In this document: positions 50,793 to 60,084 of the stretch, one piece after another
Layout of the letters: every line of letters starts with the position of its first letter
Position numbering within the stretch: position 1 is the stretch's first letter
Source of the DNA: Aliivibrio salmonicida LFI1238
Lineage (GTDB): Bacteria > Pseudomonadota > Gammaproteobacteria > Enterobacterales > Vibrionaceae
Direction: 5' to 3'
Length of the DNA stretch: 64,000 nucleotides
NCBI RefSeq assembly: GCF_000196495.1
Contig: NC_011313.1
Location: forward strand, 806,001-870,000
Program-made: the position numbers and the translations under genes
Notes under the pieces: model-generated
Databases searched by the model: none
What the model saw: only the letters and a program-made list of their open reading frames with translations
What the model was told of the DNA's origin: nothing

Positions 50793-51884
50793 TTACTTAG
50801 AGCATAAGTCTGACTGAGTCACACTCACACCTTTAATTTGTGCAAACCATTTCTGTCCAATTTCTAACGCTAAATCATCACAGGCCCAAGCGGTAATATT
50901 CGCCCATAAAACATGCCCCACCAAATCAAGTTTGACGGCAACACTGTCATTTTCTCGGTCTTTTTCAATCGCGACAACGGTAACCGGTAGAATATTACGA
51001 ATAGAACTGCTGCAGGGTTCAGTTTTGATTAAAGAAACGTCATTTGCTCGAATCCGTAATCGAATATGCTGATCTAGTACAACAGAAGCGTCTGTTTTTT
51101 TAACCCAAATCCCTTGTCGATCTGACAGCTGCACAAAACTCATCAAATACGTTTCATGGTGATGATCAACAATACCTTCTAACAATGTTGATTGCTCGGA
51201 CATACTAACCCAAGGGCGCATCTCTTGTGAGCTCCACACTGAGGTAATGTCTCCTGATAAACTGACCTTTCCATCATTTAACAGCACCATGTGATCCGCT
51301 AAACGAAGTATTTCATCAAGACTGTGTGTGACATAAATAATAGGGATCTTGATCTCTTTCGCCAAGCGTTCTAAATATGGCATCACTTCACGTTTTCTTG
51401 GGAGATCCAATGACGCTAACGGTTCATCCATGACTAATAAATCTGGCTCAGATAAAATGGCTCGACCAATGGCAACGCGTTGCTTTTCTCCCCCCGACAA
51501 GGAATGGGGGTGACGATCTAACAAAGGCTCAATATCAAGCAAGCTCACCACATCATCAAAACGAGCCGTTCTCTTACCATTACATCCATAGAGTAAATTC
51601 CCCTCAACTTTGTAATGTGGGAATAAACGTGCATCTTGAAACACATACCCAATATGTCGACGTTCTGGCGGTACCGAAATCTTCTTATCTGAATCAAATA
51701 GTAAAGAACTATTAAGAGAAATTCGCCCTGAATCTGGGGACGTTAATCCACTGATTAAATTCGCAAGTGATGATTTTCCGGCACCCGACCGACCAAATAT
51801 CGCACTTATTCCAGAAGATGGCAGCGACAATTGAACGTTTAAATCCAAATCACCCAATTGCTTTTGAATATCAATGACTAACAT
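50793..51884 (-). CDS. modC: Molybdate ABC transporter ATP-binding protein ModC
   Basis: A 363-aa ATPase for molybdate import. Walker A is FGRSGAGKSSLANL near residue 31, the signature LSGGEKQRVAIGRAIL near 127, and Walker B LLVMDEPLASLDLP near 150. The C-terminal Mop/TOBE domain (about 290-360) binds molybdate or regulates. The start is one base after the modB stop, so modABC is a tight operon. It supplies molybdate for the Mo cofactor used by TorA. Confidence 0.95.
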   Translation of the reverse strand: MLVIDIQKQLGDLDLNVQLSLPSSGISAIFGRSGAGKSSLANLISGLTSPDSGRISLNSSLLFDSDKKISVPPERRHIGYVFQDARLFPHYKVEGNLLYGCNGKRTARFDDVVSLLDIEPLLDRHPHSLSGGEKQRVAIGRAILSEPDLLVMDEPLASLDLPRKREVMPYLERLAKEIKIPIIYVTHSLDEILRLADHMVLLNDGKVSLSGDITSVWSSQEMRPWVSMSEQSTLLEGIVDHHHETYLMSFVQLSDRQGIWVKKTDASVVLDQHIRLRIRANDVSLIKTEPCSSSIRNILPVTVVAIEKDRENDSVAVKLDLVGHVLWANITAWACDDLALEIGQKWFAQIKGVSVTQSDLCSK

Positions 51885-51885
51885 A

Positions 51886-52575
51886 TTAACCCATCAACCT
51901 TTTTTTACTGGCTCGTGCTAACCATTCAGACAGCAATAATGAAATTAACGCAACAACAATAGAGATCACGCACAATCGCGCTGCTTCCATTTCTGCCCCG
52001 GGGATCTCTATGTAACTGAACATTGCTAATGGAAGCGTTCTTGTCTCCCCTTCGATATTTGAAACAAAACTGATGGTCGCACCAAATTCACCTAAACTGC
52101 GCGCAAAGGCTAGCACGGCACCAGTTAAAATCCCCGGCAACATTAAGGGTAAAGTGATGGTGGTAAATACTTTGCAGCGTGATGCCCCCAAAGTACGGGC
52201 TGCCTGTTCTAACTTTTGATCAACCGACTCTAACGCTAATCGAATCGCTCGTACCATCAATGGCAACGCAACAATAGCAGAGGCCAATGCAGCCCCTTTC
52301 CAATTAAAACTAAAACTTAATCCAAACAGTTCATATAACCATTTGCCTATAATGCCTTGTCGCCCCATTGAGATCAGTAACAAATACCCAATCACCACTG
52401 GTGGCAACACTAACGGTAAATGAATTAATCCATCTAATATGGCTTTGCCTTTAAACTCACATCGAGCTAGCAACCAAGCCAGTAATATTCCAATAGGCAA
52501 AGAAAAGCTGACCGCAATGCCCGCGATCTTTAAACTCAGTAATAAAGCCTCTACTTCATAATCCGTTAATATCAT
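51886..52575 (-). CDS. modB: Molybdate ABC transporter permease ModB
   Basis: A 229-aa inner-membrane permease with about five helices and the EAA loop motif QAARTLGASRCKVFTTITLP near residue 123. Length is normal. It overlaps modA by one base, and modC begins directly after it. Confidence 0.95.
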   Translation of the reverse strand: MILTDYEVEALLLSLKIAGIAVSFSLPIGILLAWLLARCEFKGKAILDGLIHLPLVLPPVVIGYLLLISMGRQGIIGKWLYELFGLSFSFNWKGAALASAIVALPLMVRAIRLALESVDQKLEQAARTLGASRCKVFTTITLPLMLPGILTGAVLAFARSLGEFGATISFVSNIEGETRTLPLAMFSYIEIPGAEMEAARLCVISIVVALISLLLSEWLARASKKRLMG

Positions 52576-53309
52576 TAAATTGTTGTAAACCCATAAGCTG
52601 TAAAGGTCATTTTGGCTTTTTCAGAAAGTAAGTATTGATAAAAATTCATTACTTGATCTGATTTTTTATCTTTTACTATCGCCATCGGGTACACGATAGG
52701 ATCATGAGAATCAGCAGGGAACTCTTCGACAATCGTTACGCCTTTTGATAATAATGCATCTGTCTTATACACAATGCCTAACGGCGCTTCATCACGCTCC
52801 ACAAATAAAAGAGCCGAACGCACATTATTACCTGATGCTATGCGTTTATTTACCTCAGCCCAACGATGTTGATTCTCTAAACTTTGCTTACCATAAATAC
52901 CTGCGGGTACATGCCTTGGATCTGCCATTGAAAGGCGCAGATCTTTTTGATCAATAAACCACTGCCAAGCGTTTTCTTTTGGTGTGCTTTTCGATGCAAT
53001 TAATACTAGGCTATTTTTTAACAGATCAACCTTTGTTTCAGCTTCAATTTGATCCTGTTCGATCAAATAGTCCATCCACTTCGTATTGGCTGATAAGTAA
53101 ATATCCGCGGGTGCACCGTTCGCTATTTGTCGTGCTAACGAAGACGACCCTGCGTAACTCACTCTGACTTTTTCACCAGTTACCTTCTGATAAGAAGACG
53201 CGATATCATCCATTACATTGGTTAATGATGATGCTGCATATACTGTCACATTGGCAGATACTGACAACGAACTCATCAATAATGCAAAAAATACAAAAAT
53301 TCGAGACAT
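52575..53309 (-). CDS. modA: Molybdate-binding periplasmic protein ModA
   Basis: A 244-aa binding protein with a signal peptide (MSRIFVFFALLMSSLSVSAN). The mature part begins VTVYAASSLTNVMDDIA, and YAGSSSLARQIANGAPADIYLS-type text (here split by positions 50-71) is the family signature holding the molybdate-ligand Ser residues; the C-terminus has FYQYLLSEKAKMTF. AGGAA precedes the ATG. No ModE-box could be fixed by eye; only 12 bases separate it from cobQ upstream, so modABC may be read from the cobQ side. Confidence 0.94.
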   Translation of the reverse strand: MSRIFVFFALLMSSLSVSANVTVYAASSLTNVMDDIASSYQKVTGEKVRVSYAGSSSLARQIANGAPADIYLSANTKWMDYLIEQDQIEAETKVDLLKNSLVLIASKSTPKENAWQWFIDQKDLRLSMADPRHVPAGIYGKQSLENQHRWAEVNKRIASGNNVRSALLFVERDEAPLGIVYKTDALLSKGVTIVEEFPADSHDPIVYPMAIVKDKKSDQVMNFYQYLLSEKAKMTFTAYGFTTI

Positions 53310-53321
53310 AATAATTCCTTC

Positions 53322-54809
53322 TTAATACGCTGCTTTCTTTTCAAACAAACTTGGCCAGAGTTGTGATAAATCCAAACTTTCTTCAATAGAAGCCGCAATA
53401 CGCTCAATCGCCTCTTCTTGAATTTCTTTCATATCAATGGCTTTACTTTCTTTCAAGCCAGCCCAAGACATAATAGCTTCAAAGGCTTCTGGTTCATCAA
53501 AGATACCGTGTAAATAAGTCCCAAATATAGACCCTTCATGATTTAAAGCTCCGTCATACCTTACAATGCTTTCACTATTAATGATCACAGGAAGATGAGC
53601 TCCGGCAGTATGTATACTGACGCCAGCATGGATTTCATACCCTTTCACTTTTGCTGATGATTGATTTGGAAGATGCAACTCCCCTTCAACTAAGGTTAGC
53701 TGCTTTTGTTTTTTAAGCTCGGTTGATATTGCCAAATGCCCTAATCCATCAATTAATGAGGGTTCGCCTTCGATTCCTAGCGGATCAGAAAGCTGCTCTC
53801 CTAGCATTTGATAACCACCACAAATTCCCATTACTTTGCCACCAAAACGAAGGTGTCTTTCAATATCTTTATCCCACCCTTGAGATCTAAGGTAATTCAA
53901 ATCGGCCTGAACCGACTTACTACCAGGAAGAATAATAAAGTCAGCGCCAGACAGCGATTGTCCTTTACCTACAAATTGAAGATCGATATCTGGATGCAAA
54001 CGCAATGAATCAAAATCGGTGTGATTGCTGATACGAGTAACCACTGGCACCTTAACCACAAATTGGCCTTTCTCTTGTTGCTCACTCTTAATGGCGTCTT
54101 CCGCCTCTAAGTTTAATCCGTGTAAATAAGGGATAACACCGAGTACAGGTTTGCCTGTTTTTTCTTCTAGCCATTCAAGGCCGGGAACAAGCAAAGAAAT
54201 ATCACCACGAAAGCGATTAATTACAAACCCTTTGACTCGTGCTTGTTCAGATTCAGACAATAACGCCAATGTGCCATAAAGATGGGCGAACACACCACCA
54301 CGGTCAATGTCAGCAACGATGATCACAGGAACATCAGCGGCTTCTGCAAACCCCATATTTGCAATGTCATTTTCACGCAGGTTTATTTCCGCAGGACTTC
54401 CCGCCCCTTCAACCACAACACATTGATAATGGTCATTCAGGTAAGCGAAAGACTCTAGAACATAAGGCATGGCAAGTTTTTTGTAATCTTGAAACCCCCA
54501 CGCATCCATCGTTTCAATGGCTTTTCCTTGAACAATGACTTGAGCGCCAATGTCGGTGTTCGGCTTCAATAAGATAGGATTCATATGAACATGTGGTTTT
54601 ACTCTAGCAGCATCCGCTTGCAGTGCTTGAGCTCGGCCAATTTCACCACCATCTTCCGTTACAGCACTGTTAAGTGCCATATTCTGAGGTTTAAAAGGGG
54701 CAACTTGAATCCCTTTATTAGAGAGTACTCGGCATAACCCTGCCACTAAGACTGTTTTACCAGCATCAGAAGTCGTTCCTTGAACCATTAACGGAGCAAA
54801 AGTGTTCAT
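53322..54809 (-). CDS. cobQ: Cobyric acid synthase
   Basis: A 495-aa glutamine-dependent amidotransferase that amidates four carboxylates of adenosylcobyrinic diamide in cobalamin synthesis. The N-terminal synthetase part has [19 protein letters not shown] at residue 9 and [11 protein letters not shown] near 39; the C-terminal glutaminase domain has the nucleophile Cys in [14 protein letters not shown] near 333 and a catalytic His in GTYLHGIFD near 440. I place the start at the ATG 54807-54809; the frame is open 71 codons further, but that stretch has no family similarity. No other corrin gene is nearby, and no B12 riboswitch was seen upstream. Confidence 0.92.
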
Positions 54810-54999
54810 AATTCCATCTAATTTCGTATATATCAGGTTGATGATATTAGCATTTTTAACAACACAGAGGCTAGGTTCTACTGAAGTTTCACCTGATATG
54901 AATAAAGATAAAATAGATGAATAGAATATGAATGCCTTCCTCACTATAGATTCAGGCAACCTTTGCTTTAATAGCTCTATCGAAACAACAACGCATAAG

Positions 55000-55018
55000 A
55001 CTCTGCATTTCAGAGTCA
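55000..55018. repeat. Perfect inverted repeat between cobQ and the BOF gene
   Basis: GACTCTG (55000-55006), CATTT, CAGAGTC (55012-55018). It lies 26 bases before the BOF-protein ATG in a divergent intergenic region and could be an operator or a 5' UTR hairpin. Confidence 0.5.
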
Positions 55019-55044
55019 TCACATTATCGTATTAAGGGTTTATT

Positions 55045-55422
55045 ATGAAAAAGACAATCATTGCAATTACAGCCGCTCTAATCTTATCTCCAACCATCGC
55101 TCTGGCTAACAATGGCGACCATAACAATAAACACGCTCAATTAAACTACACTGGCCCAGTAACAACAACGACGGTTGCTGAGTTATTAAAAGACACGAGC
55201 ATGTTCGCAGAGCAAGACGCAACCATTGATGGACGTATCGTTCGCCATATTCGTAAAGACAAATACGTATTCTCAGATGGTACGACTGAAATTCAAATCG
55301 AAATTGATGACGACATTTCATTACCAACGGCGATTAATGAAACGACTAAAGTCCGCATTTTTGGTGAATATGAAGGTGGAAGTACCCCTGAGATTGAAGT
55401 AGATCGCCTACAAACCCTATAA
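55045..55422 (+). CDS. Periplasmic BOF/YgiW-family OB-fold stress protein
   Basis: A 125-aa protein with a signal peptide (MKKTIIAITAALILSPTIAL|AN). The mature part is a bacterial OB-fold (YgiW/YdeI family): TTVAELLKDTSMFAEQDATI near residue 42, IVRHIRKDKYVFSDG near 64, VRIFGEYEGG near 107. Members in E. coli and Salmonella help survival under peroxide, acid or antimicrobial-peptide stress. It has AAGGG before the ATG and a terminator after the stop, so it is a single-gene unit. Confidence 0.88.
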   Translation: MKKTIIAITAALILSPTIALANNGDHNNKHAQLNYTGPVTTTTVAELLKDTSMFAEQDATIDGRIVRHIRKDKYVFSDGTTEIQIEIDDDISLPTAINETTKVRIFGEYEGGSTPEIEVDRLQTL

Positions 55423-55446
55423 ATCAAATAACAAATCGATAACTTG

Positions 55447-55468
55447 GCCTGCATTTTGCAGGCTTTTC
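55447..55468 (+). terminator. Terminator after the BOF gene
   Basis: GCCTGCA (55447-55453) pairs with TGCAGGC (55457-55463), followed by TTTTCT. Confidence 0.8.
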
Positions 55469-55504
55469 TATAAGTGAATTTTATGGAAACTAGGCTACCA
55501 AGTT

Positions 55505-56044
55505 ATGACACCGATAAAAACAATCAATAAAATATGGCTTTTAACTGCAGCACTTTCTTCTTCAACTGCGCTAGCAAATAATTTTCCTTACAGCTTTTTT
55601 GAAGCTCGTATAGGAACAAGTCCAGGTACTTTCGGTGCTCAAATAAATCAGCAATTTACTGAAAACGCTCATCTTGTCGGAAAAATAGACACCGAATTTG
55701 AAGGCGATTGGGACATCAGTGGTGGTATTGGTTTCAACGGTCCAATAAACCAATTCGCAGACATCTATGGTCAACTATTACTTCATAATGTAAAAGACAA
55801 ATCGAGTGATAAATTTGGTGATGAAATGCTAACCGAAGTAAATATTGGTTTTCGTATGTGGTTAGTACAGCAAATTGAAGTCGGCGCTCAATACGGTCAA
55901 CTTTTTAATAGTGACATAACAAAAGATGTAGGTAGCGTGCACTTCCGTTTTCATTCAACAGATCAACTTTCTGTCGGTACTGAAGCTAAATTTGGTGGGA
56001 TCTACGGCAGTCAAATAATGATGACGGCACGATTTACGTTCTAA
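55505..56044 (+). CDS. Putative outer-membrane beta-barrel protein, unknown function
   Basis: A 179-aa protein with a signal peptide (to ALAN at about residue 26). The remainder alternates polar and hydrophobic residues in short strands (FFEARIGTSPGTFGAQINQQ, VNIGFRMWLVQQIEVGAQYG) and ends MMTARFTF, with the C-terminal Phe typical of beta-barrels inserted by the BAM machinery. The length suits an eight-stranded barrel. No family name can be given. It is followed by its own terminator; its 5' side holds only 36 bases beyond the previous terminator. Confidence 0.6.
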   Translation: MTPIKTINKIWLLTAALSSSTALANNFPYSFFEARIGTSPGTFGAQINQQFTENAHLVGKIDTEFEGDWDISGGIGFNGPINQFADIYGQLLLHNVKDKSSDKFGDEMLTEVNIGFRMWLVQQIEVGAQYGQLFNSDITKDVGSVHFRFHSTDQLSVGTEAKFGGIYGSQIMMTARFTF

Positions 56045-56079
56045 ATAACACGATATTAACTTACGATTTTATTCCCTAA

Positions 56080-56111
56080 AGAGCCAGTTGTATTTATGCC
56101 ACTGGCTTTTT
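56080..56111 (+). terminator. Terminator after the barrel-like gene
   Basis: AGCCAGT (56082-56088) pairs with ACTGGCT (56101-56107), followed by TTTTTAC. The remaining DNA to 56320 shows no gene. Confidence 0.8.
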
Positions 56112-56320
56112 ACTTATTCACAACACCAATAAATAAAAACAAAGTAATAACTAAACTCTTCATAAAAACTTCATTAAAATCAAAAGTTAAACACTCTTAC
56201 TAAATAACCGATTAACTAATAGTCTCAAATGTAATACCGCCTAAAAACAACAAACCTACCTCTTGTTATTAACAGTAATGAAACATGGCGTGTACCTATA
56301 TTGTTATTTGGAATTCCGCT

Positions 56321-57698
56321 ATGAATCAATTTCGTCCCCTTATTTTTGCTTTGTTGTTATTACCAAGCGTAGTTCAATCTATTGAGCTAGCGCCGATTAG
56401 TCATTCGGATATTAGTCTCTGTTGAAGTTGGTTTTTACCAAGTCAGTGATGGTAAGCCGATTGGCATTATTTCGGAATTTCTTTCGCACTTTGAACAAGC
56501 ATTAAAAAAACAAAATCGTCACATGCGCATACGCATTATCCCAGTCGCTCAAGATGATCTGATCCGCTCTCTTGAATCCGGTATTGGAGACATTGCTGTT
56601 GGGCACTTAGCGGTGACCAAAAATCGCCTAAAGCATATTGATTTCAGTACTCCCACCATTAAAGACAGTGCCGAATGGCTTATCACTTCAAAAGAAGAAG
56701 CGCCTATTGAAACCATTTATGATCTTTCAGGAAGAGAGATCTGGGTAAAAGGCAGTTCCAGTTATTTTGAAACCCTACAAAATCTAAATAACCAATTAGC
56801 CAGAGAGCATTATTCTCCAATGGATGTTCATTTTTTAGAAGAGTCTCTTGGAGAGAATGAAATACTCGAAATGGTAGAAAATAAATTGCTTCCTGCCACC
56901 GTTATTGAAAATTATCGAGCACTGTTATGGAAAAAGATCATTCCTAACATTCAATACCATGATGAATTTCCCCTAAAAGAAGACATCAATATTGCATGGG
57001 CAATGCGAAAAGACAGCCCACAGCTGTCAAAAGTAGTGAATCAATACATTACAAAAATCAAAAAAGGCTCATTCTTAGGGAATCTTATTTATAAAAAATA
57101 CCTTAATGATAATGATGACCGATGGTTAGCAAAAATCTTACGATCTGACAGTATCGATAGACTAAACCAGTTTTCAGGATTATTTAAACAATATTCAGAC
57201 ATGTACAATCTCGACTGGTTATTAACTTCGGCGCTTGCCTACCAAGAATCAAGATTAAACAACAATGTCATCTCTCATAAAGGTGCGGTTGGTATTATGC
57301 AAGTGTTGCCAACAACGGCACAAGATCGCAATGTTCGCATTAATGATATCAATCTATTAGAAAATAACATTCACGCAGGGATAAAATACCTTAGCTTTGT
57401 GCATAAACGCTATTTTGATAAGCCTGAAATTTCCCCTGATAATCAACTCTATTTTTCTCTTGCGGCTTATAATGCAGGACCTGCAAACATAAGGCGCATT
57501 AGAAACATGGCTAGAATAAATGGATATAATCCAAATATTTGGTTCAATAACGTTGAATTAATGGCAATAAAATACATCAGTAAAGAGCCCGTGCACTATG
57601 TGTCAAACATCAGCCGTTATTACGTCATTTATAAGCAAATAACACAATTAGAAGAACATAAAAAACAGCGTAATGTGTCGACCTCTTCTTTCTTTTAA
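56321..57698 (+). pseudogene. MltF-like lytic transglycosylase, 5' deletion and frameshift
   Basis: The ATG at 56321 encodes a signal peptide (MNQFRPLIFALLLLPSVVQS) and IELAPISHSD, then hits a stop at 56423-56425. In the next frame the sequence resumes as LVSVEVGFYQVSDGKPIGII and continues to 57698. Against the intact neighbour at 57816 the gap is 47 bases, not a multiple of three. The remainder has the SBP_bac_3 domain (SGIGDIAVGHLAV) and the SLT domain with catalytic Glu in ALAYQESRLNNN and GAVGIMQVLP. A 391-aa product from an ATG at 56523 would have no signal peptide, so it could not reach the periplasm. Confidence 0.85.
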
Positions 57699-57815
57699 TC
57701 TCCTTATCAGCATTAATATCCAGAGAATGTGAGTGTGATACCCGTATAAAAATCTTGAATTATCTTCATTTTCACTTTAACTTGTTAGTATGTTGTTAAA
57801 AAATGGCGTCGTAAC

Positions 57816-59234
57816 ATGGATAGTTTACGTAGATTTATATGGGTATTATTATTTATACCCCAACTGGCTTTTTCTATTGAGTTATCCCCCATGACTCAAA
57901 CTCCTTATGTTGGGGATTTAAAAGTATTAGAAAAAAAAGGCACCATTAGGGTACTTGTCTCTGCCGATCTTGGATTTTATTACATAGAAAAGGGACAACC
58001 TAAAGGCATTATTGCTGAATTCCTCCATCACTTTGAACTCCATTTACGAAAAAATAATATCAACGTGAATGTCCAAGTGATCCCTATTCCTAGAGACGAT
58101 TTATTCAATGCGTTAGAAAGTGGGTTTGGCGATCTTGCCGTTGCCAATTTAACGATCACACCTCAACGTTTAAAATCGGTTGATTTCAGTGATCCTGTTA
58201 TTAGCAACAGTAAAGAATGGTTAGTCGGTTCAAAAAGTGCGCCTGCCATTACCTCTTTTGAAGATCTCTCAGGCAAAGAAGTATGGGTTAGACCAAGCTC
58301 TAGCTACTTTGAAAGTTTACAAAGAATCAATAAGCAACTTTCAGCACAAGATATTCCACCTATCAGTGTTCAATTCCTAGAAGAAAACCTACAAGATTAC
58401 GAACTGATGGAGATGCTTAACCAAGATATATTACCTATCACGGTGATTGACAGCCATAAATCACAATTATGGACTAAGGTAATGAAAAACATCACTATCT
58501 ATGAAGATCTTCCAATCAGAACAAATGCAAATATTGGCTGGGCAATGCGCCAAAATAGCCCCCAATTAAAATCTGCTGTAAACAAATACGTAAGAACCAT
58601 TCGTCAAGGTTCCTTCTTAGGTAACGTCATTTACAAGAAATACCTTGATAATACCAAGTGGCTAAAAAAAGCCCTTAACCCTGAAACCGTAACGCAATTT
58701 AAAAGTTTGGCGGTCTTGTTTGAACAATACGCCGACAAGTATGAATTTGATTGGTTAATGATCTCAGCTCAAGCGTATCAAGAATCCAAGTTCAATAACC
58801 GCCTCGTTTCTCATATGGGTGCCGTTGGTATTATGCAAGTACTGCCACAAACCGCAAAAGAACCGTATATCAATATCAAAAAATTTAGACAACTAGAACA
58901 TAATATTCACGCAGGTGTGAAATACATGAGTTTTGTACATAAACGCTATTTTTTGAAACCGGAGATCACTGAAGAAAATCAAATGTACTTTTCATTAGCG
59001 GCTTACAATGCAGGACCTGCGAATGTAAGAAAAATGCGAAGAATGGCGGTTAAACACGGGTATAACCCTAATGTTTGGTTTAATAATGTAGAAATCATGG
59101 CTCAGAAATACGTTAGCAAAGAGCCTGTTCATTATGTTGCCAATATCAGCCGTTATTACGTTATCTACAAACAAATATATAAGCTACAAGCCCATAGAGA
59201 GCAGCAGAATGCATCTAATTATAAGTTGTTCTAA
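57816..59234 (+). CDS. MltF-like membrane-bound lytic transglycosylase
   Basis: A 472-aa secreted enzyme. Signal peptide (to about residue 20), a periplasmic solute-binding-type domain (SBP_bac_3, about 30-275, with IRVLVSADLGFYYIEKGQP and ESGFGDLAVANLTITPQRL), then an SLT transglycosylase domain (about 295-450) with the catalytic Glu in SAQAYQESKFNN, then GAVGIMQVLPQTA and YFSLAAYNAGPANVRK. MltF cleaves peptidoglycan between MurNAc and GlcNAc with anhydro-sugar formation. It is an intact tandem paralogue of the broken gene 117 bases upstream. Confidence 0.88.
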   Translation: MDSLRRFIWVLLFIPQLAFSIELSPMTQTPYVGDLKVLEKKGTIRVLVSADLGFYYIEKGQPKGIIAEFLHHFELHLRKNNINVNVQVIPIPRDDLFNALESGFGDLAVANLTITPQRLKSVDFSDPVISNSKEWLVGSKSAPAITSFEDLSGKEVWVRPSSSYFESLQRINKQLSAQDIPPISVQFLEENLQDYELMEMLNQDILPITVIDSHKSQLWTKVMKNITIYEDLPIRTNANIGWAMRQNSPQLKSAVNKYVRTIRQGSFLGNVIYKKYLDNTKWLKKALNPETVTQFKSLAVLFEQYADKYEFDWLMISAQAYQESKFNNRLVSHMGAVGIMQVLPQTAKEPYINIKKFRQLEHNIHAGVKYMSFVHKRYFLKPEITEENQMYFSLAAYNAGPANVRKMRRMAVKHGYNPNVWFNNVEIMAQKYVSKEPVHYVANISRYYVIYKQIYKLQAHREQQNASNYKLF

Positions 59235-59278
59235 TCCACGATCATAATTACTAATTTAACCTCTATATTTAAAACATG

Positions 59279-59313
59279 AAAAAACGCCCAAATACTAGAT
59301 TTGGGCGTTTTTA
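59279..59313. terminator. Bidirectional terminator, mltF-like/retropepsin-like
   Basis: AAAACGCCCAAAT (59281-59293) pairs with ATTTGGGCGTTTT (59299-59311) around a five-base loop; runs of A and T outside. Confidence 0.9.
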
Positions 59314-59345
59314 TTCATTACTTCGATGTAAGATAGATAAGCGAT

Positions 59346-60014
59346 TTACTTAGCTAATTTTACTTTTGGCTGAATGAACTTTTTACTTACGTCAACAACA
59401 GCCACATCACGGAAGAAAGTTCGACCTAATAATACAGGGAACGTCATGTGCGTACGGTCATTAAGAGTAAACTCTGTCTTGGTTTCTAAATCGCCAATTT
59501 GTACCCATGCTTCAATCACTGGACGATCAGTTCGTTTCTCTGTACTTGATTGACGAATAGTTACGATACGAGCCACTGGTGATTCAAACTCTTTTGTCTC
59601 ACCAGCACCATGAGCAAGTTTAAATTTAACCCAATCTTTTCCATCACGCTCAAACATTTCAATATCAACCGCTGAAATTGAAGACGTTGTAGCGCCTGTG
59701 TCAATGCGAGCTTTCGCGTTATGGTTAATCCCTTTGATGTACATCCACTCTTCTTCACCTAAAATCAGTTTGCCATCTGCTGTTTTCAGATTTGTCGCAA
59801 CGGGTGGCTTAGGATCGATCTGTGGTTTTTGTTCAGGCCTAACTGCTGGCTTTGTTTCTGGTTTTACTGCTGGCTTAGTCTCTGGTGTTACTGGTTGCTC
59901 AACAACCGGCTTATCAGTCGTACCTGTTTCTGGTGTTGTCGTTGCTGTTGTCGACATACAACCAGCAAGTAAAATAGGTAAAAGTAACGTTGACCATTTT
60001 TTTGTTATCTTCAT
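59346..60014 (-). CDS. Retropepsin-like (RimK-associated/Zn_protease family) lipoprotein
   Basis: A 222-aa lipoprotein. The signal ends in a lipobox (LLAGC, Cys at about residue 19). A Pro/Thr/Lys-rich linker follows, with a repeated KPETKPAV unit (about 28-70). The C-terminal domain is of the PF05618 type: WMYIKGINHNAKARIDTGAT with the retropepsin-like Asp-Thr-Gly, then FPVLLGRTFFRDVAVVDVS. The family was first named ATP-dependent zinc protease but has an aspartic-protease fold; substrate unknown. The linker would let the domain reach across the periplasm. It stands alone with a shared terminator. Confidence 0.82.
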   Translation of the reverse strand: MKITKKWSTLLLPILLAGCMSTTATTTPETGTTDKPVVEQPVTPETKPAVKPETKPAVRPEQKPQIDPKPPVATNLKTADGKLILGEEEWMYIKGINHNAKARIDTGATTSSISAVDIEMFERDGKDWVKFKLAHGAGETKEFESPVARIVTIRQSSTEKRTDRPVIEAWVQIGDLETKTEFTLNDRTHMTFPVLLGRTFFRDVAVVDVSKKFIQPKVKLAK

Positions 60015-60084
60015 GCGTTTTCCTTTACTGTATTATCTGTAATGATTCATTCTATTAGTATAGTAACTATCTCAAAAATTTCTG

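Noticed and set aside
54810..55022. 71-codon N-terminal extension of cobQ, or a cobalamin riboswitch
   Set aside because: The extension has no family similarity and covers the intergenic region; the expected start has normal length. No B12-box sequence was found on the minus strand.
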